Part shown: in pieces, positions 6,950-14,924 of the stretch
Layout of the letters: each line of letters opens with the position of its first letter
How positions within the stretch are numbered: position 1 is the stretch's first letter
DNA from: Brevundimonas sp. UBA4553
GTDB lineage: Bacteria > Pseudomonadota > Alphaproteobacteria > Caulobacterales > Caulobacteraceae
Direction of reading: 5' to 3'
Assembly: GCF_002387245.1 (NCBI RefSeq)
Contig: NZ_DGLD01000009.1
Span: forward strand, 1 to 18,515
Length of the DNA stretch: 18,515 bases
Notes under the pieces: model-generated
Seen by the model: the letters and a program-made list of their open reading frames with translations, nothing else
Database searches by the model: none
What the model was told of the DNA's origin: nothing
Translations under genes and position numbers: made by a program

Positions 6950-8775
6950 CAGGCCCGCCCCAGGGTGATGACAAAGGCCGCGCCGCCTTCTGTCGGACGC
7001 AGGTTCAGCTCGCCGTCGAACGAGGCGATGATGTCGCGACAGATCACCAGGCCCAGACCCAGGCCATTCGTCTTGCTGGTGACAAACGGCGTGAAGAGCT
7101 GCGAACGGACATCGTGGGATACGCCAGGGCCATTGTCGGCGACGGTCATGGCCACATGGTCCTCCTGCATCTCAATCGACAGCGTGATCAGTGGTGTGGA
7201 AACGCCCTCCAACGCCTCGATGGCGTTCTGCATCAGATTGACGATGACCTGTTCCAGCCGAAAGCGGTCGGCTATCACGACGGCGTCGCTAGTCTTGTCT
7301 CGCTCCAACCGAACGCCGGTCTGGCGCAGTCGTCCTCCCAGCAGCAGCAAGGCGCCATCGATCGCCGCATTCAGGGAGACTGACTCGAGGCGAGGTTCGG
7401 ACTTGCGAGAGAAGGCTTTCAGTTCCTGGGTGATGGCGCCGATGCGCGCCGTGAGATCGTCGATCCTGCCCAAGGTTCTGACAGCCTTGGCGCTCTGGTC
7501 CCGCTCGAGATAGGCGGTCGCGATTTCGGCATGGGTGCGGATGGCCGCCACCGGCTGGTTGATCTCATGCGCCACGCCAGCCGCGATCTGCCCCAACGCT
7601 GCGAGTTTGCCCGCCTGGACCAGTTCGTCCCGCAGGGCCTCACGCCCCGCCTCAGCCCGCATCCGTTCCTGGATCTGGCGGTTCAGCGCTTCATTGGCCT
7701 GACGCAGGTCAAGGGTTCGCTCCGCAATGCGTTGTTCCAGTTCCTGTCTCGCAAGCTCGGCGGCGCGTTGACGTGCTGCGGCCTGTTGTCGACGGCGCAA
7801 CAGCACGGCCAGCACGCCGAAAAGCATGGTGATGACCAGGGCCGCCATCATACGGGCGTTGGCGACCGCCGTCTCGATCGCGCCTCGCGTCGGGGTTAGC
7901 AGATGCAGGGTCCAACCCGGCGTCGCAGTCCCGGCTGAGGTGTGCATCCAGTCGCCCGGAGCCCCATCCACCGGCGCTTCAACCAGATGCGGTTGCGTGG
8001 TTGTCGGTGTGGGAAAGGGAAGGGGGGTCAAGGCGCCGTGACCGAGGGTCTGATCGGCCAGCGTCAACTGGCGGCTTCGGGCGTCCATAGGGCGCAGGGT
8101 GCGAAAGCGCCACGCCGGGACGCTGGTGATCAGGACGACGCCGCCCGGGTCCACCACATAGGCCGGTTCGCCTGACGCGCGCCATTCGGCTTCCAGCGCA
8201 TCGAACTCGACCTTGACGACGACCACCCCCAGCGCCCTCCCTTTGGCGTCCGAGACGCGTCGCGCCAGAAAGAGGCCCGGACGACCGCTGACGGTGCCAA
8301 GGGCGAAAAACTCTGCGGCACCGTCGCGCATCGCCTTTATGAAATAGGGGCGGAAGCTGTAGTCGGCCCCTACAAAGCTGATGGGTTCTCGCCAGTTGCT
8401 GGCGGCGCGGGTGACGCCGTCACGGGCGATGACGTAGATGGCCGAGGCTCGTGTTTGACCGGCCAAAGCTTCCAATCTTCGATTGAGAGCCTCCACTTCG
8501 GCGCCGGCTGGCTGTGTCAGAAGGCGCGCTACGTCGGCGTCTGTCGCCATGGCGGGCGGCAGGGCGCGGTATTTCTCCAATTCGCTGCGCAGCACTGCGG
8601 CGTGCAGGGCGGCCGCGTTTTCAGACTGTCGCGCCAACTCGGCCACGGCGTCACGGCGCGCCGTTTCTCCCAGACCGTAGGCTCCCGCCGCACTGGCCGT
8701 CAGCCAAGCGAACGCAAGCCCAAGCCAGATAAAAGTGCGATGGCGATGCGACCTTGAGGGGGCGGGATCCAGCAT
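6949..8775 (-). CDS. dctB: DctB-family C4-dicarboxylate sensor histidine kinase
   Basis: This inner-membrane sensor has one TM helix near the N-terminus, a periplasmic double-PAS-like sensor domain, a second TM helix (MMAALVITMLFGVLAVLL), a cytoplasmic coiled coil and a HisKA/HATPase core. The SFVGADYSFRPYF segment matches the succinate-binding region of rhizobial DctB. Kinase motifs are visible: H-box GVAHEINQP, N-box NLMQNAIEAL, G1 ADNGPGV, F-box PFVTSK and G2 GLGLGL. The reading frame has an ATG at 8811 (620 aa) and another at 8775 (608 aa). I prefer 8775 because the extra 12 residues are encoded through a strong regulatory palindrome and look unconserved. Neither start has a good Shine-Dalgarno, so leaderless or weak initiation is possible. 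It is divergent from dctA. Confidence 0.9.
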   Translation of the reverse strand: MLDPAPSRSHRHRTFIWLGLAFAWLTASAAGAYGLGETARRDAVAELARQSENAAALHAAVLRSELEKYRALPPAMATDADVARLLTQPAGAEVEALNRRLEALAGQTRASAIYVIARDGVTRAASNWREPISFVGADYSFRPYFIKAMRDGAAEFFALGTVSGRPGLFLARRVSDAKGRALGVVVVKVEFDALEAEWRASGEPAYVVDPGGVVLITSVPAWRFRTLRPMDARSRQLTLADQTLGHGALTPLPFPTPTTTQPHLVEAPVDGAPGDWMHTSAGTATPGWTLHLLTPTRGAIETAVANARMMAALVITMLFGVLAVLLRRRQQAAARQRAAELARQELEQRIAERTLDLRQANEALNRQIQERMRAEAGREALRDELVQAGKLAALGQIAAGVAHEINQPVAAIRTHAEIATAYLERDQSAKAVRTLGRIDDLTARIGAITQELKAFSRKSEPRLESVSLNAAIDGALLLLGGRLRQTGVRLERDKTSDAVVIADRFRLEQVIVNLMQNAIEALEGVSTPLITLSIEMQEDHVAMTVADNGPGVSHDVRSQLFTPFVTSKTNGLGLGLVICRDIIASFDGELNLRPTEGGAAFVITLGRA

Positions 8776-8783
8776 GTCGGCAC

Positions 8784-8801
8784 TGTGCGGTATTCCGCAC
8801 A
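8784..8801. promoter_or_regulatory. Palindromic probable DctD site 1
   Basis: TGTGCGG-TATT-CCGCACA is a perfect inverted repeat with 7-bp arms and a 4-base spacer. It sits just upstream of the preferred dctB start and about 120 bp from the sigma-54-like element of dctA. From memory it resembles the dyad sites recognised by rhizobial DctD upstream of dctA. It could activate dctA and also repress dctBD. Confidence 0.62.
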
Positions 8802-8816
8802 AATGCACCATATTGC

Positions 8817-8834
8817 GGCGCGAAATTACGCACG
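8817..8834. promoter_or_regulatory. Degenerate probable DctD site 2, in tandem with site 1
   Basis: Read on the - strand, this 18-mer (CGTGCG-TAATTT-CGCGCC) matches the + strand sequence of the dyad at 8784-8801 at 12 of 18 positions and keeps both GCG/CGC cores. The centres lie 33 bp apart, about three helical turns, so two dimers would bind the same DNA face. Tandem sites of unequal quality are known for DctD-controlled dctA. Confidence 0.5.
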
Positions 8835-8857
8835 CCTATTTGCTTGAAGGTGCTGGC

Positions 8858-8905
8858 GCCTCAAAAATTATCGATATCTTTCAGTTAGATAAAAGGGAAT
8901 CCTTT
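8858..8905. promoter_or_regulatory. AT-rich segment between DctD sites and dctA promoter (possible bend/IHF region)
   Basis: This is the most AT-rich part of the dctB-dctA gap. TATCGATATCTTT at 8869-8881 is an imperfect match to the IHF consensus, with one mismatch in each conserved block. TAGATA and TTATCG hexamers could alternatively be -10 elements for a sigma-70 promoter. A TTGAAG at 8844-8849 lies 17 bases before ATTATC. I see no decisive element. Confidence 0.25.
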
Positions 8906-8910
8906 TCAGG

Positions 8911-8928
8911 TTGGCGGCGCCGTTTCCC
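8911..8928 (+). promoter_or_regulatory. Degenerate sigma-54-like -24/-12 element upstream of dctA
   Basis: TTGGCGGCGCCGTTTCCC places a GG (8913-8914) exactly 10 bases before TC (8925-8926), where the sigma-54 consensus needs GC. The -24 half (TTGGC) is good; the -12 half lacks its conserved G. Transcription from here would start near 8938 and put the two dyads at about -113 and -146. It could be a weak promoter or chance. Confidence 0.3.
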
Positions 8929-8998
8929 GACATCAAACTGAGTTTCAAGCGTGACGAAGAGCACGTCGAGGAAATCCGCGAGCATCTGGCTCGCTGTC

Positions 8999-9003
8999 AG
9001 GAG
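8999..9003 (+). promoter_or_regulatory. Shine-Dalgarno supporting the TTG start of dctA
   Basis: AGGAG lies 8 bases upstream of the TTG at 9012. The correct length and N-terminus of DctA are obtained from this TTG, and no ATG competes nearby in frame. Confidence 0.65.
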
Positions 9004-9011
9004 CGACCTTC

Positions 9012-10367
9012 TTGATCCCTGTTGTGTCAGAGACGGCAGCTGTCGTGCGCCGCCCCTTCTATCGTCACCTGTACTTCCAGGTGCTGGTCGCAATCGCGCT
9101 CGGAGGCGCCATTGGACATTTCTGGCCGACGTTCGGCGAGAGCCTGAAGCCGCTGGGCGACGCCTTTATCAAGCTGGTCAAAATGGTCATCGCCCCGGTG
9201 ATCTTCCTGACCATCGTCACGGGTATCGCTGGGATGCGCGACATCGGTCGGGTCGGTCGAGTGGCGGCGAAAGCGTTTGGCTATTTCCTGGTCTTCTCGA
9301 CCCTGGCCCTGATTGTCGGCCTGATCGTCGCCAATGTGGTGCAGCCCGGTCGGGGCCTGAATATCGATCCTGCCAGTCTGGACGCGGGCGCCGTGTCGCA
9401 ATACGCCCAAGCCGCACATGAGAGCACCATCGTCGGCTTCTTGACCGGCATCATTCCCGACACGGTGGTCAGCGCCTTCTCGACCGGCAACATCCTGCAG
9501 GTTCTGTTCGTCTCGATCCTGTTCGGCATCGCCCTGGCCATGATCGGCGATTTGGGCAAGCCGGTGATGACCTTCCTGGAATCGGTCAGTGCAGCCTTCT
9601 TCAAGCTGGTCGCCATCTTGATGAAGGCGGCGCCCCTCGGGGCCTTCGGGGCCTTCGCCTTCACTATCGGCGCCTATGGCATCGCCTCGGTGGCCAACCT
9701 GTTCGCCCTGATCGCCACCTTCTACCTGACAGCCATCATCTTCGTCGTGGGCGTGCTGGGCCTGGTGGCTGTGGCCAACGGCTTCAGCATTCTGAAGCTG
9801 ATCCGGTATCTGAAGGAAGAACTGCTGCTGGTGCTGGGCACCTCCAGTTCCGAAGCCGCCTTGCCGAGCCTGATCTCCAAGATGGAGCGCGCCGGGGCGT
9901 CCAAGTCGGTCGTCGGTCTGGTCGTGCCGACCGGCTATTCGTTCAATCTCGACGGCACCAACATCTACATGACGATGGCGGCCCTGTTTATCGCCCAGGC
10001 CTTGAACATCGACCTCAGCCTGCAGGATCAGGTTCTGCTGCTGTTGGTGGCCATGCTGTCGTCGAAGGGCGCGGCGGGCATCACCGGGGCGGGCTTCATC
10101 ACTCTGGCGGCGACGCTGTCGGTGGTGCCGACAGTGCCGGTCGCCGGCATGGCCCTGATCCTCGGCATCGACCGCTTCATGAGCGAGTGCCGGGCTCTGA
10201 CCAACTTCATCGGCAACGCCGTGGCGACCATCGTTGTCGCGCGCTGGGAGGGTGAACTGGACCGCGATGCGCTGAAGGCGGCGCTGGACGGCGCGCCCCC
10301 ACCGCTGGCCGCCGCGCCCGATCCTGCGGCCGGACCAGGCGACGATCTGGTCCTCGCTGACGACTGA
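9012..10367 (+). CDS. dctA: C4-dicarboxylate transporter DctA (DAACS family)
   Basis: This 451-residue integral membrane symporter of the dicarboxylate/amino acid:cation family imports succinate, fumarate and malate across the inner membrane. All family signatures are present: the serine-rich hairpin TSSSEAALPSLI, the NLDGTNIYMTM motif that binds cation and substrate, the second hairpin SSKGAAGITGAGFI, and IDRFMSECRALTNFIGN, which is specific to C4-dicarboxylate rather than glutamate carriers. The C-terminal tail (from about 425) is Ala/Pro-rich and acidic. It initiates at TTG with an AGGAG Shine-Dalgarno 8 bases upstream. It is divergent from dctBD, which should regulate it. The TonB receptor gene begins 46 bases after its stop, with only a weak hairpin between, so readthrough is plausible. 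Confidence 0.94.
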   Translation: MIPVVSETAAVVRRPFYRHLYFQVLVAIALGGAIGHFWPTFGESLKPLGDAFIKLVKMVIAPVIFLTIVTGIAGMRDIGRVGRVAAKAFGYFLVFSTLALIVGLIVANVVQPGRGLNIDPASLDAGAVSQYAQAAHESTIVGFLTGIIPDTVVSAFSTGNILQVLFVSILFGIALAMIGDLGKPVMTFLESVSAAFFKLVAILMKAAPLGAFGAFAFTIGAYGIASVANLFALIATFYLTAIIFVVGVLGLVAVANGFSILKLIRYLKEELLLVLGTSSSEAALPSLISKMERAGASKSVVGLVVPTGYSFNLDGTNIYMTMAALFIAQALNIDLSLQDQVLLLLVAMLSSKGAAGITGAGFITLAATLSVVPTVPVAGMALILGIDRFMSECRALTNFIGNAVATIVVARWEGELDRDALKAALDGAPPPLAAAPDPAAGPGDDLVLADD

Positions 10368-10391
10368 TCCAACCCGATTTCAACGAAACGA

Positions 10392-10409
10392 CTGCCGAAA
10401 AACTGGCAG
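10392..10409 (+). other. Small hairpin upstream of the TonB receptor start
   Basis: CTGCC (10392-10396) and GGCAG (10405-10409) form a 5-bp stem with an 8-base loop just before the receptor start. It has no T-tract and is too weak for a terminator. It could slightly affect ribosome access, or be chance. Confidence 0.2.
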
Positions 10410-10412
10410 CGC

Positions 10413-13400
10413 ATGGGAGACGAGACATTGAGGAAACAATCGAAATTTGTCCTGATGGCGACGACGGCCTCGACGGTCCTGTTCGCCGGAGCCGCCATGG
10501 CGCAGCAGCAGTCGCCAGAGGGGGCGAATGACCAGGCCTCGCAGGTCGAGGACATCATTGTCGTCGGTTCTCAGATCCGCGGCGCATCGACGACTGCAGC
10601 GCTTCCGGTCGTCGTCATCGACGCCGAAGAGATCGCCGCGACCGGCGCCAGTTCGGGCGACGAATTGCTGCGCACCATTCCGCAAATGGGCGACGTCCTG
10701 TTCGACAGCTCAAACAATGGCCAGACGTCCAATTCGGCGCGTGGAGATGTGAACTCCGTCAACCTGCGCTCACTGGGAGTCGGCAATACCCTGGTGCTGC
10801 TGAATGGTCGCCGGGTCGTCCAGCATCCGACCAGCCAGGGTACCTCGGATACCGGCACGGTGCCGGTGCTGAGCTACAACTCCAACGCCATTCCCGTGTC
10901 CGGCTTGCAGCGTCTGGAAGTGCTGCTGGACGGCGCCGCCGCCATCTACGGCGCTGACGCCGTCGCTGGCGTGGTGAACACGGTTCTGAAGAACGACTTT
11001 GAGGGCGTGACGCTGGAGGCCCGATATGGCGGCGCCGAAGGCACCGGCCTGCGAGAGTTTGAGGCGAACATCTTCGCGGGCAAGAATTTCGAGCGGGGCA
11101 ACCTGTCCTTGTTCGCCAACTACACTGACCGCACCATGCTGATGGCGGACGAGCAGGATTTCACTCGTTCGGACGATATGCGCAACTTCTTCTCGGGCTT
11201 CTCGGGTTATGAGAACTCGGCTGTCCCGGATGGACGTTCCTCGCACTCCCCTTGGGCGCAGCTCAGCATTCCGGCGACAACCACAGCCTTGCGCCCGCGC
11301 TCCAACGGAACCATCGTGACGACGGCTGCCGGCGCCTTCCATGTCCAGCCGCAGAGTTTTGGCTGCTCTACGGGCGTGACCGTGCCTTCGGGACTCTGTC
11401 TGACCAGCGGCACGGTGGCCTATAGTGGCGTCAACCGCGAGATGCGCTACGACACTCGCTACGGGACCTCGGTCCGGCCCTCGGTCGAGCGCGGCAACAT
11501 CTTCCTGAGGGGGCGGTATGAGCTGGCCGCGGGCGTCGAAGCATTTGGCGAGCTTGGCTACTACGGCGCGCAGAGCAAGGCTGTGCAGCCGCCGGTCGTC
11601 AACCTGAACAAGATCTGGATTCCGGCCAGCAACTACTACAATCCGTTCGGCCCTGTGCGTTTCGCAGACGGCTCGCTGAACCCGAACCGACTGCCCAACC
11701 TGACCAATGTTCCGGCGGCTGGGCTTCCCGTCCTCTTGGGCAACTACCGCTTTGCGGACACCGGCTTCCAGGAGGTGAAGGTCAATAACTATCAGGCTCG
11801 CGCCTTGGGCGGCCTGCGCGGCGAATGGCGCGGCTTCGACTGGGAAACGGCTCTGCTCTATTCCGAAGCCGAGGCCGAGGACATCTCGCCCAACATCAAC
11901 ATGACCAAGCTGCAGCAGCAGTTGGCGCTGTCGACGCCTGACGCCTACAATCCCTTTAGCGGCGGTTGCGTGGATACGCCGAGCTGGGGCGACTGCACGC
12001 CGTCATCCCAGGCCGCGATCGACGCCGTCGTCTTTGACCTGAAGCGCGTGTCGCGCACGACCCTGAGCCTGGCGGACATCAAGCTTTCGCGCGGCGACCT
12101 GTTCAACCTTCCGGGAGGCCCGGTGGGCGTAGCCTTCGGGGCGGAGATCCGTCGAGAAACGCAACGCGACGACCGCGACGACAACCTGAATGGAACCATC
12201 ACCTTCACCGACATGGTGTCGGGCGAGACCAACCAGTCCAACGTCTCGGCGGTCAGCCCCAACCCAAGCACCAAGGGGTCGCGTGACGTCGCGGGAGCCT
12301 TCGTCGAGTTCGCCCTGCCGCTGGTCTCACCGGAGATGAACATCCCGCTGATCTACAGCCTGGATATGCAGCTTGCCGGTCGATACGAGCACTATTCGGA
12401 TTTTGGCGACGTGGCCAAGCCCAAGGTCGCCATCGCCTGGGATATCGTTGACGGCCTGCGAGTCCGTGCCTCCTATTCCGAGGGTTTCCGGGCGCCGAAC
12501 CTCGAACAGGTCAACGCCACCCAGTACGCGCGCCTGGCCAGCGGACCCGATTTCACGCGCTGCGAAGCTGATATTCGCCAAGGCACGATCGCCAATATGA
12601 GCGAGTGCGCTCGCACGGCCAGCGTCTCGCTTCTGGTTGCAGGCAATCCGGATCTGCAGCCGGAAGAAAGCACCAATCAGTCCTATGGCCTGGTCTTCCA
12701 GCCCCGCTTCATCCCTGCGGAGTGGGGCGACTTCACTTTCACCGTGGACCGCTGGAAGATCGAGCAAACCGACATCGTCGGCTTGCTGGGCGCTCAGTCG
12801 GCGCTGGCGCTCGAGTATCTCAACCGTGTCCAGGGCGGGACCAATCCGCTGGTCGTGCGGGCGGCGCCGAACGCCGACGACGAACTTCTGTTCGAGGGAA
12901 CGGGGTTGGCGCCGGTCGGGCAGGTGACCTCGATCAGCGATCAGTTCATCAACCTGCTGCCGCAGACGGTTGAGGGGCTGGACCTCAGCTTCAACTGGCG
13001 GAAACGCCGCACCGCCCTGGGCTCGTTCAACTTCAGCGTCAACGCGTCCAAGTTGCTCGAATTTTCGCGGGCGCCGGGCGAGATCATCGATGGATTGTAT
13101 GAGGCGCGTGAGCAGGGGATCATTGACCCGCTGACGCCCCTGCCTGACTCGAGCCAGTTGATCGCGCAGAATGGGCGACCGGAGTGGAAGGTTTCGGCCA
13201 ACTTCACCTGGAACAAGGGGCCGTGGCGCGTCGGCCTTTCGACTCAGTACGTCAGCGAGATCGAGCAGATCAGTCTGTTGAGCAGCACGGGTGACCCGTG
13301 GATCGTCGGCTCGCAGATGGTGGCCAACGCCTATGGCCAGTACGACTTCGAGGAGATCGACACGACCGTGCGCCTCGGGGTGCGCGACTTGACGGATGAA

Positions 13401-13490
13401 GGCCCGTCGCTGGCCGACGGGGGCTATCGCGGCACGGTGCATCAGCCCTATGGCCGCTATTGGTATGTGAACGTGTCCAAGTCGTTCTGA
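10413..13490 (+). CDS. Large TonB-dependent outer-membrane receptor, substrate unknown
   Basis: This 1,025-residue TonB-dependent receptor has a signal peptide (about 1-30, ending GAAMA before QQQ), a TonB-box-like VEDIIVVGS segment (about 46-54), a plug domain to about residue 200 (NLRSLGVGNTLVLLNGRR, then LDGAAAIYGADAVAGVVN) and a 22-strand barrel. The barrel has FRAPNLEQVN and GNPDLQPEES blocks and a C-terminal aromatic end (YWYVNVSKSF). It belongs to the large receptors common in Caulobacterales and Sphingomonadales that take up oligosaccharides, peptides or other bulky nutrients. Besides the ATG at 10413, an in-frame TTG at 10428 has a better Shine-Dalgarno (GGGAGA 7 bases upstream) and gives a cleaner signal peptide. 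It lies between dctA and an exported hydrolase that starts 20 bases after its stop, suggesting joint use of one nutrient. Confidence 0.92.
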   Translation: MGDETLRKQSKFVLMATTASTVLFAGAAMAQQQSPEGANDQASQVEDIIVVGSQIRGASTTAALPVVVIDAEEIAATGASSGDELLRTIPQMGDVLFDSSNNGQTSNSARGDVNSVNLRSLGVGNTLVLLNGRRVVQHPTSQGTSDTGTVPVLSYNSNAIPVSGLQRLEVLLDGAAAIYGADAVAGVVNTVLKNDFEGVTLEARYGGAEGTGLREFEANIFAGKNFERGNLSLFANYTDRTMLMADEQDFTRSDDMRNFFSGFSGYENSAVPDGRSSHSPWAQLSIPATTTALRPRSNGTIVTTAAGAFHVQPQSFGCSTGVTVPSGLCLTSGTVAYSGVNREMRYDTRYGTSVRPSVERGNIFLRGRYELAAGVEAFGELGYYGAQSKAVQPPVVNLNKIWIPASNYYNPFGPVRFADGSLNPNRLPNLTNVPAAGLPVLLGNYRFADTGFQEVKVNNYQARALGGLRGEWRGFDWETALLYSEAEAEDISPNINMTKLQQQLALSTPDAYNPFSGGCVDTPSWGDCTPSSQAAIDAVVFDLKRVSRTTLSLADIKLSRGDLFNLPGGPVGVAFGAEIRRETQRDDRDDNLNGTITFTDMVSGETNQSNVSAVSPNPSTKGSRDVAGAFVEFALPLVSPEMNIPLIYSLDMQLAGRYEHYSDFGDVAKPKVAIAWDIVDGLRVRASYSEGFRAPNLEQVNATQYARLASGPDFTRCEADIRQGTIANMSECARTASVSLLVAGNPDLQPEESTNQSYGLVFQPRFIPAEWGDFTFTVDRWKIEQTDIVGLLGAQSALALEYLNRVQGGTNPLVVRAAPNADDELLFEGTGLAPVGQVTSISDQFINLLPQTVEGLDLSFNWRKRRTALGSFNFSVNASKLLEFSRAPGEIIDGLYEAREQGIIDPLTPLPDSSQLIAQNGRPEWKVSANFTWNKGPWRVGLSTQYVSEIEQISLLSSTGDPWIVGSQMVANAYGQYDFEEIDTTVRLGVRDLTDEGPSLADGGYRGTVHQPYGRYWYVNVSKSF

Positions 13491-13510
13491 TCAAAGGGAT
13501 GGAGGCGGTG

Positions 13511-14905
13511 ATGACGTTTCGCCATGGACTGGCTGGACTGGGGCTACTGGGGGCGGCGTGCGGTTTCGCCCCCGCAACAGCCTCGGCCCAGGTTACGCTC
13601 CCGACCGCGACGGCGTCGCCACCTCCGACCGAGGTCGCCTGTCCCGATTTCCTTCCGCAGCAGGCGCACTGCTGGTCGGGGCGGGCGGCCAAGGGCGGCT
13701 ACTACTGGATCGCAAGGCCCGAAAACTGGAACGGCTCCCTGATCGTCCACGCTCACGGCGGTCCGCGGACCGGCGAGCCCCAGGCCGATGACCCGCTGGA
13801 GGACCTCGAACGCTTCTCCATGACGGTGAAGGAGGGATTCGCCTGGGCGGGCTCGACCTATCGTCGCGGCGGCTACGGTGTGCGCATGGCGGCCGAGGAC
13901 ACAGACGACCTCCGTCAGATTTTCTGGGACTCCTTCGGGCGACCGAACCGCACGATCCTCCATGGTCAGTCCTGGGGCGGGAATGTCGCGGCCAAGGCGG
14001 CGGAGCTTTATGCACGGGACGCCGAGGGCAGGGTGGTCTGGGACGGCGTCGTCCTGACCAGCGGTGTCCTGGCTGGCGGCACCGAAGCCTACAAGTTCCG
14101 CGCCGATCTGCGCGCCGTCTACCAGTACTATTGCCAGAACCATCCTGCGCCCGAGGAGGCCCAGTATCCGGTTTGGCAAGGGCTGCCAGATGGCGTTCGC
14201 ATGACCCGGGCCCAGTTGGCGGACCGGGTGAAAACCTGCACCGGGGTCGGCCTGCCCGAGGCCGAACGTTCGCCCGATCAGAAGCAGCGTCTAACCGATA
14301 TCCTGAGCGTGGTCGGCGTTGAGGAGGCCCAATTGGTCCCCCATCTGGCTTGGGGCACCTTCCTGTTTCAGGATCTGGTGCAACGTCGGCTGGACGGGCT
14401 GAACCCTTTTTCAAACATCGACACAGTATATGCGGGTTCGCATGACGACACTGCGCTGAATGCGGGCGTGCAACGCTTCGCCGCGGACCCAGCGGCGCTG
14501 GCGCGTCTCGCCTACGACGCCGACCTGTCGGGTCTGATCGTGGCGCCGACCCTAACCATTCACGGCAAGTATGATCCCACGGCTTTCGTGAGCAATCAGG
14601 CGGCCTACCACGACCAGGTAGCAGCGGCTGGACGAGCGGAATTGCTGGTGCAGACATTCACTGACGAGGCTGAGCACAGCGCGCTCAATGCTCCGGAATA
14701 CGTCGCTGTGTTCGCGGCCATGATGAAGTGGCTGGATCAGGGGACGAAGCCCGACGCCCGATCGGTCGCGATGCTCTGTGAAGAGGCGCGGTCGCGCTAC
14801 GAGGGCGATGCCTGCTTATTCGACGAGAACTACGATCTTTCGGCTCAGTCCGAGGACGGGCGGCGCATGAAAAAGCCCTCCGGCGGGACGGCCGGAGGGC
14901 TTTGA
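13511..14905 (+). CDS. Exported alpha/beta hydrolase, probable serine esterase or peptidase
   Basis: This 464-residue exported protein has a signal peptide (1-27, cleavage after ATASAQ or nearby). The catalytic triad is visible: Ser154 in HGQSWGG, Asp355 in HGKYDPT and His389 in DEAEHSA. The oxyanion region is near HAHGGP (80-85). A large insert (about 195-300) would form a lid. Six cysteines in the mature part (44, 54, 208, 243, 423, 435) suggest disulfides and a periplasmic or extracellular location. The start is the ATG at 13511, with GGAGG 5 bases upstream; earlier in-frame starts at 13460 and 13499 are less likely. It follows the TonB receptor by 20 bases. The last 11 residues (KKPSGGTAGGL) are encoded in a terminator hairpin. 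Substrate is unknown; an ester of an imported ligand is plausible. Confidence 0.85.
   Translation: MTFRHGLAGLGLLGAACGFAPATASAQVTLPTATASPPPTEVACPDFLPQQAHCWSGRAAKGGYYWIARPENWNGSLIVHAHGGPRTGEPQADDPLEDLERFSMTVKEGFAWAGSTYRRGGYGVRMAAEDTDDLRQIFWDSFGRPNRTILHGQSWGGNVAAKAAELYARDAEGRVVWDGVVLTSGVLAGGTEAYKFRADLRAVYQYYCQNHPAPEEAQYPVWQGLPDGVRMTRAQLADRVKTCTGVGLPEAERSPDQKQRLTDILSVVGVEEAQLVPHLAWGTFLFQDLVQRRLDGLNPFSNIDTVYAGSHDDTALNAGVQRFAADPAALARLAYDADLSGLIVAPTLTIHGKYDPTAFVSNQAAYHDQVAAAGRAELLVQTFTDEAEHSALNAPEYVAVFAAMMKWLDQGTKPDARSVAMLCEEARSRYEGDACLFDENYDLSAQSEDGRRMKKPSGGTAGGL
14870..14903. terminator. Bidirectional intrinsic terminator hairpin overlapping the hydrolase 3' end
   Basis: AAAGCCCTCCGGC (14872-14884) and GCCGGAGGGCTTT (14891-14903) form a perfect 13-bp stem with a 6-base loop. 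Five A residues at 14870-14874 give a TTTTT tract on the - strand for the DUF6607 gene, which ends 22 bases upstream. On the + strand only TTT follows, and it includes the first T of the hydrolase TGA. Confidence 0.85.
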
Positions 14906-14924
14906 GAGGAAATCATGCTTGAGG

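Noticed and set aside
8951..9421. 156-residue + strand frame starting with GTG in the dctB-dctA gap
   Set aside because: Most of it overlaps dctA in another frame. The dctA frame has every family motif and an AGGAG site; this one has no match I recognise.
13593..13625. Possible lipobox in the hydrolase signal peptide (GAAC near residue 17)
   Set aside because: The -3 position is Gly rather than Leu/Val/Ile, and a normal signal peptidase I site (ATASAQ) follows, so a lipoprotein is unlikely.
13593..14657. 354-residue - strand frame over the hydrolase
   Set aside because: The translation is Arg/Pro/Ser-rich with no domain, and it lies antisense to a gene with a clear catalytic triad.
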